Shown: positions 1-6,349 of the stretch, in pieces | Numbering within the stretch: position 1 is the stretch's first letter | How the letters are laid out: the number at the start of each line of letters is the position of its first letter | Origin: Sulfurimonas sp. | GTDB taxonomy: Bacteria > Campylobacterota > Campylobacteria > Campylobacterales > Sulfurimonadaceae | NCBI GenBank assembly: GCA_021107375.1 | Contig: JAIOSY010000191.1 | Location: 1-7,573, forward strand | DNA length: 7,573 bases | Direction of reading: 5' to 3' | The notes under the pieces: generated by a model | What the model saw: only the letters and a program-made list of their open reading frames with translations | What the model was told of the DNA's origin: nothing | The model's database searches: none | Made by a program: the position numbers and the translations under genes

Positions 1-199
1 GAGCAACAGGCTCTAAAAAAATTGTTTCACTCATCTTTGTTTTAGCATGAACATCAGCCTTTGTAATAGCTACTTGCTCACCAGTTACTGTTGTTCCAAC
101 TTTTGAAAAAGATGATCCAGCACAACCCGTCATTAACATCACTACACCAACTGATAAAACTGGTACTACCGTTCTCTTTACTATACTCTTTAAAGCCAT
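1..199 (-). CDS. traT: TraT-family outer-membrane lipoprotein, N-terminal part (runs off the left edge)
   Basis: Reading the minus strand from the ATG at 199 gives 66 codons with no stop before the window edge, so the C-terminal part is missing. Residues 1-26 are a lipoprotein signal: basic n-region (K4, K8, R9), hydrophobic stretch 11-23 and a lipobox ending MTGC with Cys26 as the lipidated residue. Residues 53-66 read KTKMSETIFLEPVA, very close to the KTQMSETIWLEP segment I recall near the mature N-terminus of F-plasmid TraT. TraT proteins are outer-membrane lipoproteins that block redundant mating and reduce complement killing; chromosomal homologues of unknown role also exist. An AGGA ribosome binding site (208-211) lies 8 nt before the start. 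The gene is divergent from hisS, and no conjugation gene is visible. The lipoprotein call is firm; the TraT call rests on one short segment, and the function here is inferred only. Confidence 0.78.
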   Translation of the reverse strand, partial: MALKSIVKRTVVPVLSVGVVMLMTGCAGSSFSKVGTTVTGEQVAITKADVHAKTKMSETIFLEPVA

Positions 200-249
200 A
201 TTTCAAATCCTATTTTAATTTGTTAAATTCTAATCAATTTTTAATTAAA

Positions 250-255
250 ATTATA
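250..255 (-). promoter_or_regulatory. Probable -10 element for the TraT-like gene
   Basis: The minus strand carries a perfect TATAAT in a very AT-rich stretch, about 50 nt before the ATG at 199, which would give a leader of roughly 40 nt. No convincing -35 hexamer lies 16-18 nt upstream; promoters in Campylobacterota often lack one and rely on T-rich periodicity. AT-rich DNA yields such hexamers by chance, so this is tentative. Confidence 0.4.
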
Positions 256-316
256 TTAAAAATTAAACAATCTAATTATTAAATCCAAATTTATCATTTA
301 TTAAAAAGCTAAAAAA

Positions 317-352
317 TGGTATCCTTGCATTACTATTATACGAAGGATACCA
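317..352. promoter_or_regulatory. Perfect 10-bp inverted repeat abutting the hisS start codon
   Basis: The arms TGGTATCCTT (317-326) and AAGGATACCA (343-352) are exact reverse complements separated by a 16-nt spacer. The right arm contains the hisS Shine-Dalgarno AAGGA (343-347) and ends at the base before the ATG at 353. If transcription starts upstream of 317, the leader RNA would fold so that the ribosome binding site is paired. The spacer also holds a -10-like TATTAT (334-339); if that is the promoter, the transcript would start near 346, the RNA hairpin could not form, and the repeat would instead be a dyad operator around the -10. The repeat itself is certain; which reading applies is unknown. 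Confidence 0.6.
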
Positions 353-1564
353 ATGATTAAGTCACTAAGAGGGATGAACGATATTTTAAGTGAGGATTAT
401 GAAAGATTTACTTACTTCATAGATACAGCTAGTGCAGTTGCTCAAAAATATGGTTTTCATTTTATCCAAACTCCTCTATTAGAAGAGACTTCTCTATTTA
501 AAAGAAGTGTTGGAGAATCTAGTGATATTGTTGGAAAAGAGATGTATCAGTTTATCGACAAGGGTGAAAATGATGTTTGTCTCCGTCCTGAGGGAACAGC
601 TGGAGTTGTTCGTGCTTTTATTCAAAAAAAACTTGACAAGGCTGGTGGAGTTCATCGTTTTTTCTATCATGGTTCTATGTTTCGTTATGAGCGTCCACAA
701 AAAGGTCGTCTAAGACAGTTTCACCAGTTTGGTGTTGAGAGTTTTGGAATAGACTCTGTTTATGAAGATGCTAACATGATTATGATGGTTGCAGATATAC
801 TCTTGGCATGTGGGATTGGTTATAGACTGCAAATCAATTCACTTGGTGATAGCAACTGTATGCCAACATACAGAGATAATTTAGTTAAATTTGTTACAGA
901 GTGTAAAGATGAAGTTTGTGAAGATTGTATAAGAAGATTAGATACTAATCCTATTCGCGTGCTTGATTGTAAAAATGACAAGTGTCAAACACTTTATGCA
1001 ACTGCACCAAAACTAATCAATAATCTTTGCGATAATTGTGATAGTGATTTTACTAAACTAAAAAAGATTCTTGATGACAATAATATTAGCTACGAGATAG
1101 ACACAAATCTAGTTCGTGGACTAGACTACTACTCTAAAACTGCTTTTGAATTTGTAAGTGATGATATAGGTAGTCAAAGTGCTATCGCTGGTGGTGGACG
1201 ATACGATAGACTTGTAGAGTTTTTAGATGGTCGCCCTACCCCTGCTGTTGGTTTTGCTATGGGGATAGAGAGACTAATGGAACTTATCAAAATGCCAGAG
1301 CCTAAAAAAGAGGGTTATTATATTGGTGCAATGGATGAAGATACTGTTGATTTAGTTGTTTCACTTGCTCATAAAAAAAGAAAAACTGATAAAGTAACTA
1401 TTGATTACAAGGCAAAAAACTTTAAAAACCATATAAAAGGCGCTGATAAAGTTAATGCTAAATACTTCTGTATCATTGGTTCTAATGAAGTTGATAGTGG
1501 AACTATAACTCTTAAAGATTTAGAAAATAAAACAGAACAAACACTATCTTTAAAAGAGTTCTAA
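353..1564 (+). CDS. hisS: Histidine--tRNA ligase (HisRS)
   Basis: Cytoplasmic class II aminoacyl-tRNA synthetase that charges tRNA-His using ATP. The 403-residue product has normal length and starts with the typical MIKSLRGMNDIL. Visible hallmarks in order: RPEGTA (78-83); motif 2, FRYERPQKGRLRQFHQFG (110-127), with the ATP-contacting arginines; the HisRS signature LVRGLDYYSKTAFEF (253-267); GGGRYDRL (280-287); and motif 3, AVGFAMGIERL (298-308). Residues from about 320 to 403 form the small anticodon-binding domain. The insertion domain carries seven cysteines between 184 and 229, including CEDC and CDNC pairs; CxxC pairs here are known in many bacterial HisRS and might bind metal. The ATG at 353 has AAGGA 5 nt upstream, inside an inverted repeat. 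speA follows after one base, so the two are almost certainly co-transcribed. Confidence 0.97.
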   Translation: MIKSLRGMNDILSEDYERFTYFIDTASAVAQKYGFHFIQTPLLEETSLFKRSVGESSDIVGKEMYQFIDKGENDVCLRPEGTAGVVRAFIQKKLDKAGGVHRFFYHGSMFRYERPQKGRLRQFHQFGVESFGIDSVYEDANMIMMVADILLACGIGYRLQINSLGDSNCMPTYRDNLVKFVTECKDEVCEDCIRRLDTNPIRVLDCKNDKCQTLYATAPKLINNLCDNCDSDFTKLKKILDDNNISYEIDTNLVRGLDYYSKTAFEFVSDDIGSQSAIAGGGRYDRLVEFLDGRPTPAVGFAMGIERLMELIKMPEPKKEGYYIGAMDEDTVDLVVSLAHKKRKTDKVTIDYKAKNFKNHIKGADKVNAKYFCIIGSNEVDSGTITLKDLENKTEQTLSLKEF

Positions 1565-1565
1565 T

Positions 1566-3449
1566 TTGAAAAATTTTGGTTTAGATATTTGGGCTAATAA
1601 TAATTTTTTAATAGAAAATAATGAACTAAAACTAAACTATAAAAGTAAACCATCTTTACTTAACATCACTGAAAATATTCGTTCAAGTGGTGTTCGTGGA
1701 CCTATTTTACTTAGATTTCCGCATTTAATAAAAAAACAAATCTCTAGTTTATACTCAAACTTTAGCCAAGCGATAAAAGAAAACAATTACAAGGGCAATT
1801 TTAATGCTGTTTTTCCACTAAAAGTAAATCAATTTCCACATGCCATAGATGCAATAACTAAAGAGGGAAAAGAGTATAGCTATGGGCTTGAGGCTGGAAG
1901 CAAGGCTGAACTTGTTTTAGCGATGGCAAAAAATCCTACTGGAGCAAATATCACAGTAAACGGTTTTAAAGACAAAGAGATGATAACACTAGGCTTTATA
2001 GCGGCTCAAAGTGGACATAATATCACTCTTACTATCGAGGGATTAAACGAACTTGAAACTATCATCAAAGTTGCAAATGAATCAAACTTAAAAATCCCAA
2101 ATATTGGAATAAGAGTTAGACTACACTCTACGGGAAGTGGTACTTGGGCAAAAAGTGCTGGGATGGATGCTAAGTTTGGACTAACTGCAACTGAAATCAT
2201 TGAGGCTATAAAACTTTTAAAAAATGCACAATTAATCAATAAACTCACTATGATTCACTTCCATATCGGCTCTCAAATGGAAGATATTGCTCCTATAAAA
2301 AAAGCACTTAGAGAAGCTGGAAATATCTATGCTGAACTTAGAAAAATGGGTGCAACTTCACTTTCAAACATAAATATAGGTGGTGGATTAGCAGTTGAAT
2401 ACGACCAACATTCACACTCTAAATCCAGAAACTATTCTATCGAAGAGTTTTCAAGTTCTGTTGTATTTTTACTTGGTGAGATTATGGATGCCAAAAATGT
2501 AAAACATCCAAATATTTTTACAGAGTCTGGTAGATTTATTGTAGCTTCACATGCCGTACTAATCACACCTGTTTTAGAACTTTTTTCACAAGATTATAGA
2601 GAAGAGTTACTAAGTTTAAAAGAAAAAAATCCACCTCTTATTGATGAATTGGTTGAGTTAAACAAACTTTTAAACAACTCAAATGCCATAGAATATTTAC
2701 ACGATGCACTTGATCATATAGAATCTCTTCTTACTCTTTTTGATTTAGGATATATTGATTTACAAGACCGTTCAAATGGTGAAATTTTAGCTCACAATAT
2801 CATAAAAAAAGCACTTTATCTAAAATCAGCAAACCCAACAAATGAGTTAGAACAACTTCAAGTTAAACTTCAAGAGAGGTACCTTATAAATGCTTCTATA
2901 TTTCAAAGTTTGCCTGATTATTGGGGATTAAATCAACATTTTCCAATTATGCCACTAAATCATCTAGGTAAAACTCCTCACAGAGCAGCTTCAATTTGGG
3001 ATATAACCTGCGATAGTGATGGAGAGATTGGTTTTAATCCTGATAAACCACTTTATTTACACGATATAGATTTAGATAAGGAGGATTACTTTTTAGGTTT
3101 TTTCAATGTTGGTGCATATCAAGAAACTCTTGGAATGCAACATAATCTTTTTACAAAACCTAGTGAATATACAATCAATATAAACGAAACAGGATATGAA
3201 ATAATTAATAGCATAGAATCAAAATCTATCTTAAATATTTTAGATTCTATTGGTTATAAAAAAGAAGAAATTTTAAATAAACTTGAAAAAGAGCTTTTAA
3301 GTAGCAACTTTATTACAAAAAAAGAAAAAAAAGATACACTTCTCAAACTAACTATTTTTAGAACAAAATGGTTATCTACGAACTACAAATTAAAGGTCAC
3401 TCTTGGGAATTTACAGCGATATAAAAGAAGATTTTGCAAATGCTTATAA
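1566..3449 (+). CDS. speA: Biosynthetic arginine decarboxylase with a frameshifted C-terminal tail
   Basis: PLP-dependent fold-III decarboxylase converting arginine to agmatine, the entry to putrescine and spermidine. Visible motifs: FPLKVNQ (84-90) with the PLP lysine K86; GLEAGSKAEL (107-116); HFHIGSQ (231-237); GGGLAVEYD (272-280); ESGRFIVASHAVL (320-332); WDITCDSDGEI (478-488) with active-site Cys482; and GAYQETLGMQHNLF (516-529). Translation starts at TTG 1566, one base after the hisS stop, with AAAGAG (1553-1558) as ribosome binding site; the next residues, KNFGLDIWA, fit family N-termini. Residues 1 to about 598 look native. The last 29 residues are basic, unlike the family, and overlap cysE by 47 nt, whereas the expected ending LEQNGYLRTTN is encoded one frame over and stops at 3393. 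The intact protein would be about 609 residues. The core catalytic domains are unaffected, so the enzyme may still work. Confidence 0.93.
   Translation: MKNFGLDIWANNNFLIENNELKLNYKSKPSLLNITENIRSSGVRGPILLRFPHLIKKQISSLYSNFSQAIKENNYKGNFNAVFPLKVNQFPHAIDAITKEGKEYSYGLEAGSKAELVLAMAKNPTGANITVNGFKDKEMITLGFIAAQSGHNITLTIEGLNELETIIKVANESNLKIPNIGIRVRLHSTGSGTWAKSAGMDAKFGLTATEIIEAIKLLKNAQLINKLTMIHFHIGSQMEDIAPIKKALREAGNIYAELRKMGATSLSNINIGGGLAVEYDQHSHSKSRNYSIEEFSSSVVFLLGEIMDAKNVKHPNIFTESGRFIVASHAVLITPVLELFSQDYREELLSLKEKNPPLIDELVELNKLLNNSNAIEYLHDALDHIESLLTLFDLGYIDLQDRSNGEILAHNIIKKALYLKSANPTNELEQLQVKLQERYLINASIFQSLPDYWGLNQHFPIMPLNHLGKTPHRAASIWDITCDSDGEIGFNPDKPLYLHDIDLDKEDYFLGFFNVGAYQETLGMQHNLFTKPSEYTININETGYEIINSIESKSILNILDSIGYKKEEILNKLEKELLSSNFITKKEKKDTLLKLTIFRTKWLSTNYKLKVTLGNLQRYKRRFCKCL
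3348..3393 (+). other. Displaced native 3' end of speA (frameshift site near the T tract 3355-3359)
   Basis: In the frame one base ahead of the speA frame, 3358-3393 reads LEQNGYLRTTN followed by TAA (3391-3393), matching the ...LFLxxNGYL... ending I recall for Campylobacterota SpeA. That frame has a stop at 3349-3351, so the switch must occur between there and about 3360. The run TTTTT (3355-3359) is the natural suspect: two more Ts would give KLTIFLEQNGYL with the family spacing, and one fewer would give KLTILEQNGYL. The restored stop overlaps the cysE ribosome binding site, as expected in a tight operon. Either a real slippage mutation or a sequencing/assembly error could cause this. Confidence 0.8.
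3392..3405 (+). promoter_or_regulatory. Ribosome binding site and TTG start of cysE
   Basis: AAAGG (3392-3396) lies 6 nt before TTG (3403-3405). It overlaps the TAA that ends the restored speA frame; that same TAA closes the cysE frame upstream, so no earlier start is possible beyond 3394. The next in-frame ATG falls at residue 59, inside the conserved domain, so the TTG is the only sensible start. Confidence 0.8.
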
Positions 3450-4104
3450 AAATGACCCTGCTTTAAACTCTAAACTAGATTTTCTATTTAATTACCCTGG
3501 TGTTTGGGCTATTGCATGGCATAGAGTTGGTCATAGGCTTCATACTTCTGGTCATAAAAGATTAGCTAGAGTTGTTATGGGACTTACTCAAATCTTTACT
3601 CATATAGATATCCACCCTGCTGCAGTAATTGGACAAAGAGTTTTTATTGACCATGGAACTGGTGTTGTGATTGGCGAAACTGCGATTATTGAAGATGATG
3701 TTGTAATTTATCAAGGCGTGACACTTGGTGGAGTTTCACTAACTCATGGAAAGAGACACCCAACTGTAAAAAAAGGTGCTGTTATCGGTGCAGGTGCTAA
3801 AGTTCTTGGAAATATTGTGATTGGTGAAAATGCAAAAATTGGAGCAAATTCTGTTGTTGTAAAAGAGGTTCCAGACTCTTCAACTGCTATTGGTATTCCT
3901 GCTCATGTTATAGAAAAAGGTAGATGTACTGATCCATTTATGCATAATATGCTTCCAGATATAAATAAAGAGATGTTTGAATACCTACTAAAGCGTGTTG
4001 CAATTTTAGAACATATCTTAGTTGAAGACAATAAATCAGTTCTTGATGAAGATTTAGAACTAGAACATATCTACGAATCATTCATTAAGGCGATGAAAAA
4101 CTAA
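3403..4104 (+). CDS. cysE: Serine O-acetyltransferase
   Basis: Cytoplasmic left-handed beta-helix transferase making O-acetylserine from serine and acetyl-CoA, the committed step to cysteine. Residues 1-60 form the short helical N-terminal domain (SDIKEDFANAYKNDPA... YPGVWAIAWHRVGHRLH). The hexapeptide helix follows, with IDIHPAAVIG (68-77), IDHGTGVVIGETA (82-94) carrying the likely catalytic His84 paired with Asp69, YQGVTLGGVSL (103-113) and GKRHPT (116-121). At 233 residues this is the short bacterial form (EpsC-type) rather than the longer enterobacterial CysE. The C-terminal tail (from about 175) is acidic and helical; in the family the extreme C-terminus binds cysteine synthase and takes part in cysteine feedback. 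The start is TTG. It follows speA within the hisS-speA-cysE unit; no cysK is in the window. Confidence 0.95.
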   Translation: MGIYSDIKEDFANAYKNDPALNSKLDFLFNYPGVWAIAWHRVGHRLHTSGHKRLARVVMGLTQIFTHIDIHPAAVIGQRVFIDHGTGVVIGETAIIEDDVVIYQGVTLGGVSLTHGKRHPTVKKGAVIGAGAKVLGNIVIGENAKIGANSVVVKEVPDSSTAIGIPAHVIEKGRCTDPFMHNMLPDINKEMFEYLLKRVAILEHILVEDNKSVLDEDLELEHIYESFIKAMKN

Positions 4105-4118
4105 ACTTTTTTAGTGGC

Positions 4119-4135
4119 AGGGACACAATGTCCCT
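4119..4135. repeat. GC-rich palindrome between cysE and the aminotransferase gene
   Basis: AGGGACA (4119-4125) and TGTCCCT (4129-4135) form a perfect 7-bp stem with a CAA loop, flanked by GGC and ACAACCCCC, which stands out in otherwise AT-rich spacer DNA. No T run follows on either strand, so it is not a standard intrinsic terminator. It resembles the small GTAGGGAC-type palindromes dispersed in many bacterial genomes, but only one copy is present here, so repeat status is inference. As RNA it could still stabilise the 3' end of the cysE message. Confidence 0.45.
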
Positions 4136-4183
4136 ACAACCCCCTAAAGCTACAAAATGTAAACATTTTAAGAATTTTTTCGC

Positions 4184-4211
4184 TACAATTTTATATAATA
4201 TTTTACAGGAG
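4184..4211 (+). promoter_or_regulatory. Promoter and ribosome binding site for the aminotransferase gene
   Basis: A T run followed by GCTACAAT gives a -10-like TACAAT at 4184-4189, an arrangement common in Campylobacterota; a second candidate, TATAAT, lies at 4194-4199. No clear -35 is seen. CAGGAG (4206-4211) precedes the ATG at 4218 by 6 nt and is the strongest ribosome binding site in the window. It fixes the start at 4218 rather than at the upstream in-frame ATG at 4128, which sits in the palindrome and has no ribosome binding site. Confidence 0.55.
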
Positions 4212-4217
4212 TTTTTA

Positions 4218-5387
4218 ATGCTAACAAAAAGAGTTAATACACTTTCAGAATCAATCACAATTGCAATCACTACACTTGCTGGGGAGCTTAAAGCTGAGGG
4301 GAAAGATATTCTTAGTTTTTCAGCTGGTGAGCCTGACTTTGGAACACCACAAGTTATTAAAGATGCTGCAATAGATGCTATTAACAACGATTATACAAAA
4401 TATACACCTGTTGATGGTTATCCAATTTTAAGAGAAGCAATTGCTCATAAACTTAAAAGAGACAATGGTTTAACTTATGCTACAAACCAAATAATGGTAA
4501 ATAATGGTGCTAAACACTCACTTTTTAATCTTTTTGCAGCTACTATTGAAGATGGTGCTGAAGTTATAATACCTGCTCCTTATTGGGTTACTTATCCTGA
4601 GCTTGTTAAATACTGTGGTGGTAAAGTTGTTGAGATTGAAACTCACGATACAGAGGGCTTTAAAATCACTCCAGAGCAGTTAAAAGATGCTATAACTGAT
4701 AAAACAAGAATGTTAATTCTTACAACTCCATCAAATCCTACTGGTTCTATCTATACAAAAGAGGAACTTACGGCTATTGGAAAAGTATTAGAGGGTACTG
4801 ATATTATCGTTGCATCTGATGAGATGTATGAGAAACTTACTTATGAGGGTACATTTACTTCATGTGCTGCTGTAAGCGATGATATGTACCAAAGAACCGT
4901 AACTATTAACGGTCTTTCAAAATCAGTTGCAATGACTGGTTGGAGATTTGGTTATATGGCTTCTGCAAATACTGAGCTAATCAAAGCTACTAAAAAACTT
5001 CAGTCTCAAAGTACATCAAACATCAACTCTATCACTCAAATGGCAGCTATTGCTGGTTTAGATGGTTCTGCTGATGCTGACATAGCTATGATGAGAGAAG
5101 CATTTATTGAGCGTCGTGATGAAGCTGTTAAACTTATGAATGAGATTGATGGACTGAGTGTTTTAAAACCTGATGGTGCATTTTATCTATTTGTAAACAT
5201 CAAAGAAGTTACAAAGGACTCACTTACATTTGCTAAAGAGCTACTAGATAAAAAACTTGTAGCTGTTGTTCCAGGTGTTGCATTTGGTAGCGAGGGTTAC
5301 TTTAGACTTAGTTTTGCTACAGATATTGATACTATTCGTGATGGTATTTCTAGAATTGCGGAGTATGTTAAAGAGTTAAAAAAGTAG
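4218..5387 (+). CDS. aspB: PLP-dependent aspartate aminotransferase, class I gamma type
   Basis: Fold-I aminotransferase expected to exchange amino groups between aspartate and 2-oxoglutarate, linking oxaloacetate to amino-acid synthesis; related enzymes can also act on prephenate or aromatic substrates, so specificity is not proved. Its 389 residues match the family. Visible features: FSAGEPDFGTP (34-44) near the substrate site; YTPVDGYPILREAI (62-75); NNGAKHSLFN (95-104), which contacts the cofactor phosphate; Trp123; PSNPTG (171-176) with Asn173; SDEMYEKLTY (200-209) with Asp201 and Tyr204; the PLP lysine K235 in NGLSKSVAMTGWRFGY (231-246); and Arg363 in FRLSFA for the substrate carboxylate. 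Translation from the upstream ATG at 4128 would add 30 residues (SLQPPKATKC...) encoded by spacer DNA. The gene lies downstream of cysE in the order I recall for Campylobacter aspB, with its own promoter and a terminator overlapping its stop. Confidence 0.92.
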   Translation: MLTKRVNTLSESITIAITTLAGELKAEGKDILSFSAGEPDFGTPQVIKDAAIDAINNDYTKYTPVDGYPILREAIAHKLKRDNGLTYATNQIMVNNGAKHSLFNLFAATIEDGAEVIIPAPYWVTYPELVKYCGGKVVEIETHDTEGFKITPEQLKDAITDKTRMLILTTPSNPTGSIYTKEELTAIGKVLEGTDIIVASDEMYEKLTYEGTFTSCAAVSDDMYQRTVTINGLSKSVAMTGWRFGYMASANTELIKATKKLQSQSTSNINSITQMAAIAGLDGSADADIAMMREAFIERRDEAVKLMNEIDGLSVLKPDGAFYLFVNIKEVTKDSLTFAKELLDKKLVAVVPGVAFGSEGYFRLSFATDIDTIRDGISRIAEYVKELKK

Positions 5388-5403
5388 GTTTTAAACCTAC
5401 TTT
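5381..5403. terminator. Shared bidirectional terminator containing both convergent stop codons
   Basis: AAAGTAGGTTT (5381-5391) and AAACCTACTTT (5393-5403) are exact reverse complements around a single T; in RNA a few central A-U pairs would open to make the loop. The aminotransferase TAG (5385-5387) is in the left arm and the lpxD TAG (read from 5399 to 5397) is in the right arm, only 9 nt apart. Read from lpxD the stem ends in six Us, a good intrinsic terminator; read from the aminotransferase it ends in UUU followed by AAUAAU, which is weaker. Confidence 0.75.
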
Positions 5404-6347
5404 AATAATCTAGCAATTTTAACTTGAAGTTTTAACCAAGTTCTTTGTTCTAACAAAGGGAAACCACCAAAAGTTTTTCCACTCTCTTTTATATCATTTG
5501 TAATTCCACTTCTTGCGGCAAATGTTGAAAATGGTGCGATATTTAGATGTCCAGCAAAAGCAGACTGCCCACCAACTACAACATTTCTTCCCATTTTAGT
5601 TGAACCTGCACTACCTGATTGTGCAACAAATACTGAGTATTCGCCTATCTCACAATTGTGTCCAATTTGAACAAGGTTATCTATACGAACACCTGTTTTA
5701 ATCAAAGTTGAGCCAAATACAGCTCTATCAACACTAACATTACTACCAATCTCAACATCATCTTCTATAACAACATTTCCATTTTGATAAATTTTTTTAT
5801 GCTGACCTAGTTTATTTGTAGCAAAACCAAAACCATCAGCACCTATAGCAGTGTTTGAGTGAATAATACAATCAGAACCAATCATACAATCTCTATAGAC
5901 TGTAACATTTGGATAGATTATAGTGTTATCCCCAATCACTGCCTCCGCACCAATATAAACATGAGCTAAAATCGTACAGTTTTTACCAATCTTAGCACCA
6001 TTTGCTATCTCAGCTTTTTCAGATACTTTACTACCTTCACCTATCTCGGCATGTGGAAGTTCATCATCTTCAATTAAAGGTGCAAAACTTTTAGATAATA
6101 TTGCCATTGACCAATAAGGGTTATCAACAACTAAAGCTACGCAACCATCAGGAACATACTCTTTAGTTTTTTCATCTACAATAATTGCAGCAGCATTTGA
6201 TATAGCAATATCTTTTACATATTTTGCGTTTGACACAAAAGACAACTCATTTTCAGTAGCATCTTTTAAAGTGTTCATACCCGTTATTTCAACATCCTCG
6301 CCACTAAATTCTGTACCAATTATATTAGCTATCTCTTGAAGTTTCAT
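5397..6347 (-). CDS. lpxD: UDP-3-O-acylglucosamine N-acyltransferase
   Basis: Third enzyme of lipid A synthesis: it transfers a 3-hydroxyacyl chain from acyl carrier protein to the 2-amino group of UDP-3-O-acyl-glucosamine at the inner face of the cytoplasmic membrane. The 316 residues follow the family plan: an N-terminal uridine-binding domain (about 1-95, with ENELSFVSNAKY at 32-43 and DNPYWSMA at 75-82), a long left-handed beta-helix of hexapeptides (about 100-280) including GADGFGFA (169-176) and SVDRAVFG (205-212), the probable catalytic His230 in QIGHNCEIG, then GGFPL (294-298) and a C-terminal helix (to 316). Translation starts 2 nt after the ilvN stop, with a GAGAG ribosome binding site inside the end of ilvN, so it is co-transcribed with ilvBN. 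It ends in a shared palindromic terminator. Its presence implies a Gram-negative outer membrane. Confidence 0.95.
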   Translation of the reverse strand: MKLQEIANIIGTEFSGEDVEITGMNTLKDATENELSFVSNAKYVKDIAISNAAAIIVDEKTKEYVPDGCVALVVDNPYWSMAILSKSFAPLIEDDELPHAEIGEGSKVSEKAEIANGAKIGKNCTILAHVYIGAEAVIGDNTIIYPNVTVYRDCMIGSDCIIHSNTAIGADGFGFATNKLGQHKKIYQNGNVVIEDDVEIGSNVSVDRAVFGSTLIKTGVRIDNLVQIGHNCEIGEYSVFVAQSGSAGSTKMGRNVVVGGQSAFAGHLNIAPFSTFAARSGITNDIKESGKTFGGFPLLEQRTWLKLQVKIARLLK

Positions 6348-6349
6348 AA

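Noticed and set aside
91..282. Plus-strand open frame of 63 codons
   Set aside because: It is antisense to the lipoprotein start and then runs through AT-rich spacer; it has no ribosome binding site and a low-complexity composition.
532..590. Possible novel metal site from the seven-cysteine stretch in HisRS (protein residues 184-229, bases about 902-1039)
   Set aside because: Cys pairs in this insertion are common in bacterial HisRS, so this is a family trait and not a new feature.
494..713. Open frames on both strands inside hisS
   Set aside because: They lie wholly within the conserved catalytic core of HisRS, which is unambiguous in its own frame.
2006..2248. Minus-strand open frame inside speA
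   Set aside because: Antisense to conserved SpeA sequence, without a ribosome binding site or recognisable features.
3348..3360. Programmed ribosomal frameshift in speA
   Set aside because: No classic slippery heptamer or recoding signal with stimulatory structure is evident, and recoding is not known for this family; mutation or sequencing error is simpler.
4119..4150. Intrinsic terminator after cysE
   Set aside because: The stem is GC-rich, but the following bases are ACAACCCCC with no U run; the T6 at 4107-4112 precedes the stem instead of following it.
4128..4217. Upstream ATG extension of the aminotransferase
   Set aside because: The extra 30 residues are encoded by the palindrome and promoter DNA; the CAGGAG site and family N-terminus support the ATG at 4218.
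4085..4387. Minus-strand open frame across the cysE-aminotransferase spacer
   Set aside because: It overlaps the promoter and the conserved N-terminus of the aminotransferase and resembles no protein I know.
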